A stretch of 38,869 bases of DNA, from NCBI GenBank assembly GCA_964444835.1, contig CAYUIT010000036.1, positions 1 through 38,869 of the forward strand, in the 5' to 3' direction. The translations under genes and the position numbers were made by a program. The stretch is from CADEED01 sp964444835. GTDB taxonomy: Bacteria; Pseudomonadota; Gammaproteobacteria; Steroidobacterales; Steroidobacteraceae. Below, piece by piece: positions 14,741 through 23,761 of this stretch (positions are counted from its first letter, which is position 1; the number at the start of each line of letters is the position of its first letter). The notes beneath the pieces are model-generated. The model was not told the origin of the DNA, did no database searches, and saw only the letters and a list, made by a program, of their open reading frames with translations.

Positions 14741-16141
14741 TTGGCAGAAGGGCCAGTCGCATTCGTCGATATCGAGACGACGGGCGGTCATCCGGCGTAC
14801 CACCGCATCACGGAGGTCGCTGTGATCGGGGCGCGGGGCGGCGAGCTCGAGTTCGAATGGAGCACGCTCGTCAACCCGGGCACGAGCATCCCGCCGTCGA
14901 TACAGCAATTGACCGGAATCGACAACGACATGGTGCGGGATGCGCCCAGCTTCCGCGAAGTAGCCGACGAACTCGAAGCGCGGCTTGCCGATCGCTTGTT
15001 CATCGCGCACAACGCGCGCTTCGACTACGGCTTCATCCGGCGCGAGTTCAAGTCGATCGGTCGCGAGTGGCGCCGCCCGATGGCGTGTACGGTGCGGCTG
15101 TCGCGGCAGTTGTATCCCGAGATGCCGCGGCACAATTTGGATTCGCTCATCGCGCGCCATGATTTGCAGATGGCTGGCCGCCACCGCGCGATGCCCGACG
15201 CGCTCGCGCTGTGGCAGTTGTGGGGCAAGTTGCGAGCGGCGTGGCCGCTCGACGTGTTAGATGAGGCCTTGCGCAATGCCTCACATCGCCCGACGCTGCC
15301 GGCGCAGTTGTCGCCGGACTTGCCGGACGAGCTCCCGGACGCGCCCGGCGTGTATCGCTTCTATGGCGAGGGGGACGCACTCATCTATGTGGGTAAGGCG
15401 GACAACTTGCGCGATCGCGTGCTCGACCATTTTCGCGGTGCAACGCGCGATGCCAAGTCGCAACGTCTCGCCGCGCAGACGCTGCGCATCGAGTGGCAGG
15501 AAACGGCGGGTGAACTCGGCGCATTGCTGCTCGAAGCACGCACGATCCGCGAGCTGCAACCCGTCTATAACCGCCGCCTGCGTGGTGGCGGTGAGCGGCT
15601 CACCTGGGTGATCGACGATAGTGGGACCGCGCCACGACTGTTGCCAATCGAGGGGTCGCTATTGCGCCAGGGCTTTGCTTTTGGTGCCTATCGCAGTGAG
15701 CGCGATGCGCGCAAAGCGCTCGAATCGCTCGCCCGCGAGCAGCACTGGTGTCTCAAGGTGTTAGGGCTCGAGAGTGGGTCCGGCTCCTGCTTCGGTCATC
15801 AGGTGGGTCGCTGCGCGGGTGCCTGCGTCGGGCGGGAGCCGCGCGAGCGCCATCTGGCGCGCGTAAAGATGGGGCTGATGCGCGAGCAATTGAAGCGGTG
15901 GCCGTATCGCGGCGCCGTGGCGGTCGCAGAGGTCGCATCGGACGGACGTCGTCAACTGCACATCCTCGAGGATTGGCAACACCTCGATACCCTCGATGCC
16001 GATGACGCGGGCGTCGATCCGGCGGCGTTGCCGCGGCTGCGTCCCGCGGAGTTTGATATCGACACGTATCGGATCTTGACGCGTGCGCTGCAAAACTCGC
16101 GTTATCGCATCATGCCGCTGCCGCGCGTCGACGAACTATGA
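14741..16141 (+). CDS. 3'-5' exonuclease / GIY-YIG endonuclease fusion (Cho/UvrC-like)
   Basis: About 466 residues joining two nucleases. The N-terminal DEDDh exonuclease has VAFVDIETTGG, HNARFDYGFI and HRAMPDA with its final aspartate, as in DNA polymerase III epsilon. The following GIY-YIG domain (PGVYRFYGEGDALIYVGKAD, then LRDRVLDHF, LLLEARTIRELQPVYN) is as in UvrC and Cho, and the rest resembles the Cho C-terminus, with a Cys-rich patch (SGSCFGHQVGRCAGACVG). A DNA-repair role is likely. Start is uncertain: TTG at 14741 begins right at the domain; GTG at 14714 is also in frame but overlaps the preceding gene. The stop overlaps the ATG of rlmKL. Confidence 0.85.
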   Translation: MAEGPVAFVDIETTGGHPAYHRITEVAVIGARGGELEFEWSTLVNPGTSIPPSIQQLTGIDNDMVRDAPSFREVADELEARLADRLFIAHNARFDYGFIRREFKSIGREWRRPMACTVRLSRQLYPEMPRHNLDSLIARHDLQMAGRHRAMPDALALWQLWGKLRAAWPLDVLDEALRNASHRPTLPAQLSPDLPDELPDAPGVYRFYGEGDALIYVGKADNLRDRVLDHFRGATRDAKSQRLAAQTLRIEWQETAGELGALLLEARTIRELQPVYNRRLRGGGERLTWVIDDSGTAPRLLPIEGSLLRQGFAFGAYRSERDARKALESLAREQHWCLKVLGLESGSGSCFGHQVGRCAGACVGREPRERHLARVKMGLMREQLKRWPYRGAVAVAEVASDGRRQLHILEDWQHLDTLDADDAGVDPAALPRLRPAEFDIDTYRILTRALQNSRYRIMPLPRVDEL

Positions 16142-18312
16142 GCGGCTTGCAACGCTTGGTCGCCAGCGCGCCGCGCGGTTTTGCAGATCTGTTGGTTCGC
16201 GAGCTGCAATCCTTCGGCGCACAGAACGTACGTGAACGCGCGGTCGGCGTCGAATTCGAAGGTACGCTCGACACGGCGTATCGCGCTTGCCTCGAGTCCC
16301 GAGTGGCGAGCCGTGTGTTTTGGGTCGTCGACGAGTTCATCGCGGGCGACGAAGCGGCGTTCTATGCGGCCGCTCGCCGCATCGATTGGCAGCAGCACAT
16401 CGATCCTGCGCGCACGCTCGCGTGCGACTTTACCGGCAAGCACCCGTCCATCACGCACTCGCGCTTCGGTGCGTTGCGCTTGAAGGACGCAATCTGCGAT
16501 CAGTTACGCGACGCGACGGGTGCGCGACCGCACATCGCACCCGAGCGACCGGCAGTGCGAGTGCACGCGCACGCCAACGCGACCAAGATTACCGTTTCAA
16601 TTGACCTGTCGGGCGAAGGCTTGCATCGACGCGGCTATCGCAGCGAGGCCGGCGAGGCGCCGCTGCGCGAGAACCTTGCGGCGGGGTTGTTAGTGCGAGC
16701 GGGGTGGCCGGACGCCGCCGCGCAAGGCGTGGAGTTCCTCGATCCGATGTGCGGCTCCGGCACGCTCGTCATCGAGGCGGCGCTGATTGCCGCGAATCGT
16801 GCGCCGGGTTCGCGGCGTCATTACTTCGGCTTCTTCGGGTGGCGCGGGCACGACGCCAGTCTGTGGCAACGAGTCAAGGACGCAGCGCTTGCTGCGGAGC
16901 GGCCTTTGGCGCAGACGATACGCGGACTCGATGTTGACGCGCGTGCGATCGAAACGGCACGCGCGAATGCCGCGCGCGCGGGCTTCGATGGCGAGTTGCA
17001 ATTCGAGCGCGGCTCGGTCGCGGAGGCGCGGCCGCTCGGCACTACGCCGGGCTGGCTCGCGACCAACCCGCCCTACGGCGTACGGCTCGAAGATCGCGAC
17101 GGTGCCCGCGCACTGATGCGCGAACTCGGCACCGCACTGCGCGAGCGGTTCGAGGGTTGGCATGCGGCGATCTTGGCAGGCTCGGCGGACCTCGGACTTG
17201 AACTCGGTTTGCGCGCTGAGCGCGTGCACACTGTTTGGAATGGCGCTCTCGAGTGTCGTCTGTTACGCATTCACGTGACGCCGGCCGAGGTTAAGAACCT
17301 GCTGCACAAGTCGCGCAGCGCACGTATCGACGTGTCGCTGGCGGATAGCGCGGGCGCGAAGATGTTTGGCAATCGCCTGGCGAAGAATGCGAAGGCGTTG
17401 CGTAGCTGGGCGGAGAAAGAGGGCGTGACGTGCTATCGCTTGTACGATGCCGATATGCCGGAGTATTCCTTTGCGATCGATCGCTACCAACAAGCAGATA
17501 GCGACCGCGTTTGGATTTATGTGCAGGAGTACGCCGCGCCGCGCACGATCGATGCCGAGGCCGTACAGCGACGGCGCAACGAGGCACTCGCCGCGATTCC
17601 GGGCACGCTAGGCGTTCCCGCCGAACAAATCCATTTGCGTATGCGTCGCCGCACAACGCGCGGGGAGCAATACCAAAAGCTCGGCGAGGCGGCGCAGTTC
17701 TGGTTGGTCGCCGAGGGCGGCTTACGCTTCTGGGTGAACTTCACGGACTATCTGGACACAGGATTGTTTCTCGACCATCGCATCACGCGCGCCCGGTTGC
17801 GCGAGCATGCCGACAGCGCGCGTTTTCTGAATCTGTTCGCTTATACCGGCAGCGCGACGGTATATGCCGCGGCGGGCCGCGCTCGTTCGACCACCACCGT
17901 CGACATGTCGGCGACGTATCTCGATTGGGCGCGGCGCAACTTAGCCGTCAACGGCTTCTCAGGGCGCGAGCACGAGTTCGTCCAAGCCGACTGCATCGCG
18001 TGGCTCAAGGAGGCCGTCGCCGCTCGGGTTCGTTACGACGTGATCTTCCTCGATCCGCCAACATTCTCAAACTCGAAGCGGATGGTCGATGTGCACGACG
18101 TGCAGCGCGACCATGCGGAACTCGTCGACCGGTGCATGGCGCTCCTTGCGCCCGCCGGCCTGTTAGTGTTTTCGACCAATGCACAGCGCTTCAAATTCGA
18201 TCCGGCGTTGGCCGAGCGCTACGCAACGCGCGACATCTCACGCGAAACGTTGCCACGCGATTTCGCGCGCAATGCCAAAATCCACCAGTGCTACGAGATC
18301 CGTGCTCGTTAG
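16138..18312 (+). CDS. rlmKL: bifunctional 23S rRNA methyltransferase RlmKL
   Basis: 724-residue fusion that methylates G2445 (N2, RlmL half) and G2069 (N7, RlmK half) of 23S rRNA. The order is normal: an N-terminal THUMP-type region (residues about 1-160, with VHAHANATKITVSIDLSGEG), the RlmL methyltransferase with DPMCGSGTLVIEAALIA and the catalytic NPPYG, then the RlmK half with FLNLFAYTGSATVYAAAGRA and LDPPTFSNSKRM. The length is that of the gammaproteobacterial protein. The start ATG overlaps the stop of the exonuclease fusion gene (ATGA). The stop codon overlaps that of the convergent PQQ-dehydrogenase gene. Confidence 0.95.
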   Translation: MSGLQRLVASAPRGFADLLVRELQSFGAQNVRERAVGVEFEGTLDTAYRACLESRVASRVFWVVDEFIAGDEAAFYAAARRIDWQQHIDPARTLACDFTGKHPSITHSRFGALRLKDAICDQLRDATGARPHIAPERPAVRVHAHANATKITVSIDLSGEGLHRRGYRSEAGEAPLRENLAAGLLVRAGWPDAAAQGVEFLDPMCGSGTLVIEAALIAANRAPGSRRHYFGFFGWRGHDASLWQRVKDAALAAERPLAQTIRGLDVDARAIETARANAARAGFDGELQFERGSVAEARPLGTTPGWLATNPPYGVRLEDRDGARALMRELGTALRERFEGWHAAILAGSADLGLELGLRAERVHTVWNGALECRLLRIHVTPAEVKNLLHKSRSARIDVSLADSAGAKMFGNRLAKNAKALRSWAEKEGVTCYRLYDADMPEYSFAIDRYQQADSDRVWIYVQEYAAPRTIDAEAVQRRRNEALAAIPGTLGVPAEQIHLRMRRRTTRGEQYQKLGEAAQFWLVAEGGLRFWVNFTDYLDTGLFLDHRITRARLREHADSARFLNLFAYTGSATVYAAAGRARSTTTVDMSATYLDWARRNLAVNGFSGREHEFVQADCIAWLKEAVAARVRYDVIFLDPPTFSNSKRMVDVHDVQRDHAELVDRCMALLAPAGLLVFSTNAQRFKFDPALAERYATRDISRETLPRDFARNAKIHQCYEIRAR

Positions 18313-19427
18313 CCTGCCGGCTCGAGTCGCACGAGCTTGCCGCGCTGATCTTCGGTCAACACATAGAGCAGCCCGTCAGGGCCTTGTCGAATGTCGCGGA
18401 CGCGTTGGCCGAGATCGATAACGCGCTGCTCGGCGCCAGCTTTGTCACCCTCGAGTGGCACTCGGGTCACGTAGCGAAACTTCAGTGACCCAATGACGAA
18501 GCTGTTTTTGAATTGCGGTCCGTAGCGGTCGCTCGTGATGAACGCGAGGCCAGAAGTTGCAATTGACGGCACCCAGTACTTCACGGGCTGCTCCAGTCCG
18601 GCCTTCTCAGTGATGCCATCACCAATCTTGCCGCCGCCGTAGTTCTCGCCGTAGGTGATGATTGGCCAGCCGTAATTCTTGCCGGCTTCGGGGCGATTGA
18701 GCTCATCGCCGCCTTGCGGACCGTGTTCGTGCGTCCATAGACGACCGGCGCCGTCGAGCGCCGCGCCTTGCGAATTGCGATGGCCAAGACTCCAAATCTC
18801 GGGCCGCGCGCCAGCACGGCCGACGAACGGATTGTCGCGCGGGACGCTGCCATCTTTCCCGATGCGGACCACTTTGCCGTGGTGGTTGTCGAGAGTTTGC
18901 GACTCTTGCATCCGCTGGTAGCGCTCGCCGAGCGTCAAGAACAAATGGCCATCACGCGCTTCGACAATGCGGCATCCGAAATGATGTCGACTCGCCACCT
19001 TGGGTAACTGTCGGAAGATCACTTTGACGTCGGTCAGCGCGCGCGAGTCGTTAGTGAGCTTGGCGCGCGCCAGCGCGGTGCTATTGCCGCCATCGCCTTT
19101 CTCGCTGAAGCAAAAGTAGATCGTGCGGTTCTTCGCAAACTCGCTGTCCGTGATCAAATCGAGCAGGCCGCCTTGACCGCCGTAGTCGACGGCGGGCACC
19201 CCGGCGATGGGCGCACCGATCTTGCCGTTCGCTTCGATGACGCGAATGGCGCCGGGACGCTCCGTGACCAGAAACCGGCCGTTGGGCAGGAACGCCACCG
19301 CCCAACCCATCCGCACACCCTCGGCGATCGTGACGGCACGAACTTCTTGCGCGCGCACGCTGGCAGACACGACGAGCCACGCCAAAGCGGCGCAGCAAAC
19401 AACGGATGATTTGGATGTCGTTAGCAT
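18309..19427 (-). CDS. PQQ-dependent aldose sugar dehydrogenase family protein (YliI/GdhB type)
   Basis: 372-residue secreted beta-propeller. A signal peptide (VVCCAALAWLVVSASVRAQ) precedes the soluble PQQ-glucose-dehydrogenase pattern: GWAVAFLPNGRFLVTERPGA, GQGGLLDLI, HHFGCRIVEARDGHLFLTLGERY, WSLGHRNSQGAALD, WTHEHGPQGGDELN and NYGWPIITYGENY. These enzymes oxidise aldose sugars in the periplasm with PQQ. GGAG precedes the ATG at 19427. It lies 25 bases after a DUF1295 gene on the same strand and is probably co-transcribed with it. PQQ synthesis genes are not in the window, so the source of cofactor is unknown. Confidence 0.9.
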   Translation of the reverse strand: MLTTSKSSVVCCAALAWLVVSASVRAQEVRAVTIAEGVRMGWAVAFLPNGRFLVTERPGAIRVIEANGKIGAPIAGVPAVDYGGQGGLLDLITDSEFAKNRTIYFCFSEKGDGGNSTALARAKLTNDSRALTDVKVIFRQLPKVASRHHFGCRIVEARDGHLFLTLGERYQRMQESQTLDNHHGKVVRIGKDGSVPRDNPFVGRAGARPEIWSLGHRNSQGAALDGAGRLWTHEHGPQGGDELNRPEAGKNYGWPIITYGENYGGGKIGDGITEKAGLEQPVKYWVPSIATSGLAFITSDRYGPQFKNSFVIGSLKFRYVTRVPLEGDKAGAEQRVIDLGQRVRDIRQGPDGLLYVLTEDQRGKLVRLEPAG

Positions 19428-19452
19428 GGGAGTCTCCGATCAAGTGCGCGAT

Positions 19453-20226
19453 TCAGGCGCGCGGGAACCAAGGAAAAAACGCGTTTGTACGGCGAATGTA
19501 GTCAGCGTACTTCGGACGGCGTTCGCCGATGTCCTTCTCGAGCAAGCCGACGCCCGATACCTTCATTAGCAGCGTCGACATGATGAGCGGGCCGATGACG
19601 CTCCACCAAGCACCGGCAGATAGCGCGATCAAGAAGAAGCCCCACCACACGCTGAAGTCGCCGAAGTAGTTAGGGTGGCGCGTGTAACGCCAGAAGCCGC
19701 GGTCCATCACCTTGCCGGCGTTAGCCGGGTCTCGTTTGAACCGCGCGAGTTGCCAATCGCCACCGGCTTCGAAAATGAAGCCGATCAACCAAACCGACAC
19801 GCCCAGATAATCGAGCCAGCCGAGCGGGGCGGGGCTCGCGATCGCGCCTAACAATGGCAACGAAATGATCCACGCGAGCGCTGCCTGAAACCAGAATACC
19901 AAGTACAAGCTCTTGAACGCGAAGTTCGGCTCATTGCGCGCGCGAATCGCTTGGTAGCGTCGATCCTCGCCATGGCCGAGATTACGCAGCGTGATGTAGC
20001 CCGCGAGGCGCAGTGCCCACAGGAGCACGAGCACCAGGATCAATGTCGTTCGCGGACCGGGTGCCGTGACGAGCACAGCATAGGTGCCGGCGGCCATCGC
20101 AAACATCAACGACCACAAACTATCGACGATGGCGACATTCTTGAGCGGCACGCTCACGGCCCAGAGCACGGTGGCCGCCGCGACGAGCACACCCAGCGCG
20201 GCCAAATAGGGCGTCAATTCGAACAT
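19453..20226 (-). CDS. DUF1295 membrane protein (steroid 5-alpha-reductase / isoprenylcysteine methyltransferase superfamily)
   Basis: 257-residue integral membrane protein with about six to seven hydrophobic segments. The conserved end DRGFWRYTRHPNYFGDFSVWWGFF, then GVGLLEKDIGERRPKYADYIRRTNAFFPW, identifies DUF1295, related to 3-oxo-5-alpha-steroid 4-dehydrogenases and to isoprenylcysteine carboxyl methyltransferases. Those relatives bind NADPH or SAM at the RHPNY region. The true reaction is unknown. ATG at 20226 has GAGG five bases upstream. It is first in a two-gene minus-strand operon with the PQQ-type dehydrogenase. The 110 bases between it and the divergent beta-oxidation operon show no clear promoter. 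Confidence 0.88.
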   Translation of the reverse strand: MFELTPYLAALGVLVAAATVLWAVSVPLKNVAIVDSLWSLMFAMAAGTYAVLVTAPGPRTTLILVLVLLWALRLAGYITLRNLGHGEDRRYQAIRARNEPNFAFKSLYLVFWFQAALAWIISLPLLGAIASPAPLGWLDYLGVSVWLIGFIFEAGGDWQLARFKRDPANAGKVMDRGFWRYTRHPNYFGDFSVWWGFFLIALSAGAWWSVIGPLIMSTLLMKVSGVGLLEKDIGERRPKYADYIRRTNAFFPWFPRA

Positions 20227-20336
20227 TCGTGCCTCACGCGCGGCGCTAGGGCTGCCGATGACGAATCAGCGGCGAAACGTGTACGCTTCGCGCGTGGATT
20301 CTGGCTGACTCGATTACAGGACATAGGAACTCACGC

Positions 20337-22577
20337 GTGACACTTGCCAATTATCGCCGCAATGGGGCCGTTGCGGTCATCACTTTAGCCAATCCGCCGC
20401 TGAACAGTCTCGCGCACGAGCTGCGCCTCGCCATCGTCGCGGGCTTGGATCGCGCGAACGCCGACCGAAACGTGCGCGCGATCGTATTGATCGGATCCGA
20501 GCGCGCTTTTTCGAGCGGTGCCGACATCAAGGAATTCGACACACCCAAAGTGAGCGCGGAACCCACGCTACACACCGTGATCGCCGCGGTTGAGGCGTGT
20601 CACAAGCCTGTCATCGCAGCCATCAGCGGCGCATGCATGGGTGGTGGGCTCGAACTTGCGCTCGGCTGCCATTTTCGCATTGCGACGGCTGACGCGAAGA
20701 TCGCGTTTCCCGAAGTGAAGCTCGGCTTGGTGCCTGGGGCTGGCGGCACGCAGCGGTTCCCAAGGCTCGTTGGCCTCGAGCCTGCCGTGAACTTGATCGC
20801 ATCGGGCTCCGCGGTGCCGGCAAGTATGTTTAAAGGCACGGAGTTATTTGATGAGATCGTGTCGGGCGAGCTCCGCTGCGCTGCCGTGGCGTTTGCTGAC
20901 AAAGTGATCGCGGCGCAGCGTCCTGGACGCTTGGCGCGTGATCGCAAAGTGCTCTACCCACAAGCGGACGCCTTCTTGCATTTCGCGCGCACGGCTGCGG
21001 CAGCCGTCTCACGCGGGATGCCAGCGCCGGTGCGCTGCATCGATGCTGTCGCGGCGTCGGTCACGCAACCATTCGATGCAGGTCTCGCGACCGAGAACGC
21101 CATCTTCCGCGAACTGATGAGCACCGCAGAGTCGAAAGCGTTGCGCTACGCCTTCTTCGCCGAACGTGCGGCTAGCAAGATTCCCGACGTGCCGGAGTCG
21201 ACGCCGCAGCGCAAAGTGAAGCACGTCGCGGTGATCGGTGCGGGCACGATGGGTGGCGGCATCGCGATGAATTTCGCCAATGTCGGCGTCCCGGTGTACC
21301 TGCTCGAGGTCAAGCAGGAAGCCTTGGATCGCGGAGTTGCGACGATCGCCAAGAACTACGACGGCAGCGTGAAGCGCGGCAAACTCACGGCGGCGCAAGC
21401 TGCCGAGCGCATGGCGCTGATCAAGCCAACGCTGCGCTACGAGGACATTGCTCAAGCCGACCTCGTCATCGAAGCGGTCTTCGAAGATATGTCGGTCAAG
21501 GAAAAAGTGTTTCGCCAACTCGATGCGGTGATGAAGCGCGGTGCGATTCTGGCAAGCAACACATCGACACTCGACGTGGATCAAATCGCACGTTTCACCA
21601 AACGCCCACAAGACGTCGTGGGCATGCATTTCTTCAGTCCTGCGAATGTGATGAAGCTGCTCGAGGTCGTGCGAGGTAAAGCCACCGGTAAAGATGTGCT
21701 CGCCACGGTGATGAGCGTGGCGAAGACGATCGGCAAGACCGCGGTCGTCTCCGGTGTCTGCGATGGCTTTATTGGCAATCGCATGATCGAACAGTATTCG
21801 CGCCAAGCGTTTTTCTTGCTGGAAGAGGGCGCGTCGCCGCAACAGATCGACAGTGCCGTCGAGAAGCTGGGCTTTGCCATGGGTCCATTCCGTATGTCTG
21901 ACCTCGCGGGCAATGACATCGGGTGGCATATACGCAAGCGACGCTATGTCGAATATCCCAAGCTCAAGTACTCGAAGATTGCCGACAAGCTATGCGAGCT
22001 CGGCCGCTTCGGACAAAAGACCGGCGCTGGTTGGTACCGCTACGAACCCGGGCGGCGCGACGCGCTCCCCGATCCGATTGTCGATGAACTGATCGCCGCC
22101 GAGCGCAAGGCGCTCGGGATCACGCCGCGCAAGATCGGCGCGACCGAAATCGCGGAGCGCTTGATCTACTCGCTTGTCAACGAGGGCGCGCAGTTGCTCG
22201 ACGAAGGTATCGCGCAGCGCGCATCGGACATCGACATCGTCTACCTCACCGGCTACGGCTTCCCCGTCTACCGCGGCGGGCCGATGTTCTACGCCGAAGC
22301 GCAAGGCTTGTTCAATGTCGTGCGACGGATGCGCGACTTTGCTAACAACCCGCATGGCGATCGCGCATTCTGGCGTCCGGCGCCATTGCTGCTGCGTGCC
22401 GTTGCCGCGGGTTCGTTCGCTGCTGCGAGCCAAGCACCCGCAACGCGAACAGCACCTGTGCGTGCACAGGCACCTCGCAAAGCCAGTCGCAAGTCGAGTG
22501 CGCGCCCAGCCACACGCGCCAAACGCGCGCCTCGCAAGCCTGTGCGTGTTTCGCCGAATCGTCGGAGTCGCTCATGA
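20337..22577 (+). CDS. 3-hydroxyacyl-CoA dehydrogenase / enoyl-CoA hydratase (beta-oxidation multifunctional protein) with basic C-terminal tail
   Basis: 746-residue fusion. Residues 1-190 are an enoyl-CoA hydratase (SSGADIKEF, ACMGGGLELALGCHFRIA, PEVKLGLVPGAGGTQRFPRL). Residues about 296-480 are the NAD-binding hydroxyacyl-CoA dehydrogenase (VIGAGTMGGGIAMNFA, HFFSPANVMKLLEVV), followed by its C-terminal domains up to about residue 680. Together they hydrate 2-enoyl-CoA and oxidise 3-hydroxyacyl-CoA. The last 47 residues are unusual: Ala/Pro/Ser-rich, with about 16 Arg or Lys and no acidic residue (APRKASRKSSARP, then RAKRAPRKP). GTG start with AGGAAC upstream. Its stop overlaps the thiolase start, so the pair forms a fad operon. 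Confidence 0.92.
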   Translation: MTLANYRRNGAVAVITLANPPLNSLAHELRLAIVAGLDRANADRNVRAIVLIGSERAFSSGADIKEFDTPKVSAEPTLHTVIAAVEACHKPVIAAISGACMGGGLELALGCHFRIATADAKIAFPEVKLGLVPGAGGTQRFPRLVGLEPAVNLIASGSAVPASMFKGTELFDEIVSGELRCAAVAFADKVIAAQRPGRLARDRKVLYPQADAFLHFARTAAAAVSRGMPAPVRCIDAVAASVTQPFDAGLATENAIFRELMSTAESKALRYAFFAERAASKIPDVPESTPQRKVKHVAVIGAGTMGGGIAMNFANVGVPVYLLEVKQEALDRGVATIAKNYDGSVKRGKLTAAQAAERMALIKPTLRYEDIAQADLVIEAVFEDMSVKEKVFRQLDAVMKRGAILASNTSTLDVDQIARFTKRPQDVVGMHFFSPANVMKLLEVVRGKATGKDVLATVMSVAKTIGKTAVVSGVCDGFIGNRMIEQYSRQAFFLLEEGASPQQIDSAVEKLGFAMGPFRMSDLAGNDIGWHIRKRRYVEYPKLKYSKIADKLCELGRFGQKTGAGWYRYEPGRRDALPDPIVDELIAAERKALGITPRKIGATEIAERLIYSLVNEGAQLLDEGIAQRASDIDIVYLTGYGFPVYRGGPMFYAEAQGLFNVVRRMRDFANNPHGDRAFWRPAPLLLRAVAAGSFAAASQAPATRTAPVRAQAPRKASRKSSARPATRAKRAPRKPVRVSPNRRSRS

Positions 22578-23755
22578 TCGATGCTGTCATTGTCTCTACT
22601 GCACGCACCGCGCTCGCGAAATCGTGGAAAGGCGCGCTCAATCTCACACACGGCGCGACACTGGGCGGCCACGTGGTGCAAGCCGCGATTGCGCGAGCCA
22701 AGATCGATGCCGGCGAGGTCGAAGACGTCTTGTTAGGCTGTGCCCACCCCGAGGGTGCGACGGGCATGAACATCGCGCGGCAAGCGGCACTGCGGGCGGG
22801 TTGTCCGGTCACCGTATCCGGTATGACCTTGAATCGATTCTGTTCATCAGGATTGCAGACGATTGCGATCGCGTCTCAGCGAGTGATGACGGGCGAGGCC
22901 GATGTCCTCGTGGCGGGCGGGCTCGAATCCATCTCCTGCGTGCAGAACGATAAACACAATTCGCACATGTTGAAGGAGGCATGGCTCGAGGAGCACAAGC
23001 CGACGCTGTACTGGTCGATGCTCGATACTGCGGAAAACGTCGCGAAGCGCTATCAAATCGCGCGCGAGCGCCAAGACGAGTACGGTGCGCGCAGCCAACA
23101 GCGCGCAGCCGCTGCACAAGCCGCGGGTAAGTTCGATGCCGAAATCGTACCCATTACGGTGCGCGCAGGTGTCGCCGACAAAGATACGGGGCAGCTCTCC
23201 ACGCGCACTGTCACGCTGGCGCAGGATGAAGGCATTCGCGCTGATACCACGTACGAGGCCGTCGCCAAGATTCGCAGCGCTGTGCCCGGCGGCGTGATCG
23301 CTGCGGGCAACGCTAGCCAGTTCTCCGACGGGGCGTCTGCAGCCGTCGTCATGAACGCCAAGCTGGCCGAGCAACGCGGGTTGCAGCCGTTAGGCCGATT
23401 CGTGCAGTTTGCTATCGCCGGTTGCGAGCCCGATGAGATGGGTATCGGCCCCGTATTCGCCATCCCCAAGTTGTTAGCGAAGGCAGGGCTCAAGATCGAC
23501 GACATCGGCTTGTGGGAGCTCAACGAGGCTTTCGCGGTCCAAGTGCTGTATTGCCGCGACCGGCTCGGCATCCCGGACGAGCGGCTCAATGTCAATGGCG
23601 GCGCGATCGCGCTCGGTCATCCGTACGGTATGTCCGGCGCGCGCCTCGTCGGGCACGCGCTGATCGAAGGTAAGCGTCGTGGCGTGAAATACGTGGTCGC
23701 GACGATGTGCATCGCGGGTGGCATGGGCGCTGCAGGCTTGTTTGAAGTGTACTGA
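22574..23755 (+). CDS. acetyl-CoA acyltransferase (thiolase)
   Basis: 393-residue thiolase that cleaves 3-ketoacyl-CoA in the last step of beta-oxidation. The nucleophile is Cys90 in NRFCSSGLQTIAIA; the His and second Cys lie in NGGAIALGHPYGMSGARLVG and MCIAGGMGAAGLFEV. Length and the acetyl-CoA acyltransferase pattern (ELNEAFAVQVLYCRDRLGIP) are normal. The ATG overlaps the stop of the hydratase/dehydrogenase gene, showing translational coupling as for FadA/FadB pairs. The convergent puuB gene begins seven bases after the stop. Chain-length preference cannot be told. Confidence 0.93.
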   Translation: MIDAVIVSTARTALAKSWKGALNLTHGATLGGHVVQAAIARAKIDAGEVEDVLLGCAHPEGATGMNIARQAALRAGCPVTVSGMTLNRFCSSGLQTIAIASQRVMTGEADVLVAGGLESISCVQNDKHNSHMLKEAWLEEHKPTLYWSMLDTAENVAKRYQIARERQDEYGARSQQRAAAAQAAGKFDAEIVPITVRAGVADKDTGQLSTRTVTLAQDEGIRADTTYEAVAKIRSAVPGGVIAAGNASQFSDGASAAVVMNAKLAEQRGLQPLGRFVQFAIAGCEPDEMGIGPVFAIPKLLAKAGLKIDDIGLWELNEAFAVQVLYCRDRLGIPDERLNVNGGAIALGHPYGMSGARLVGHALIEGKRRGVKYVVATMCIAGGMGAAGLFEVY

Positions 23756-23761
23756 GCGCTG

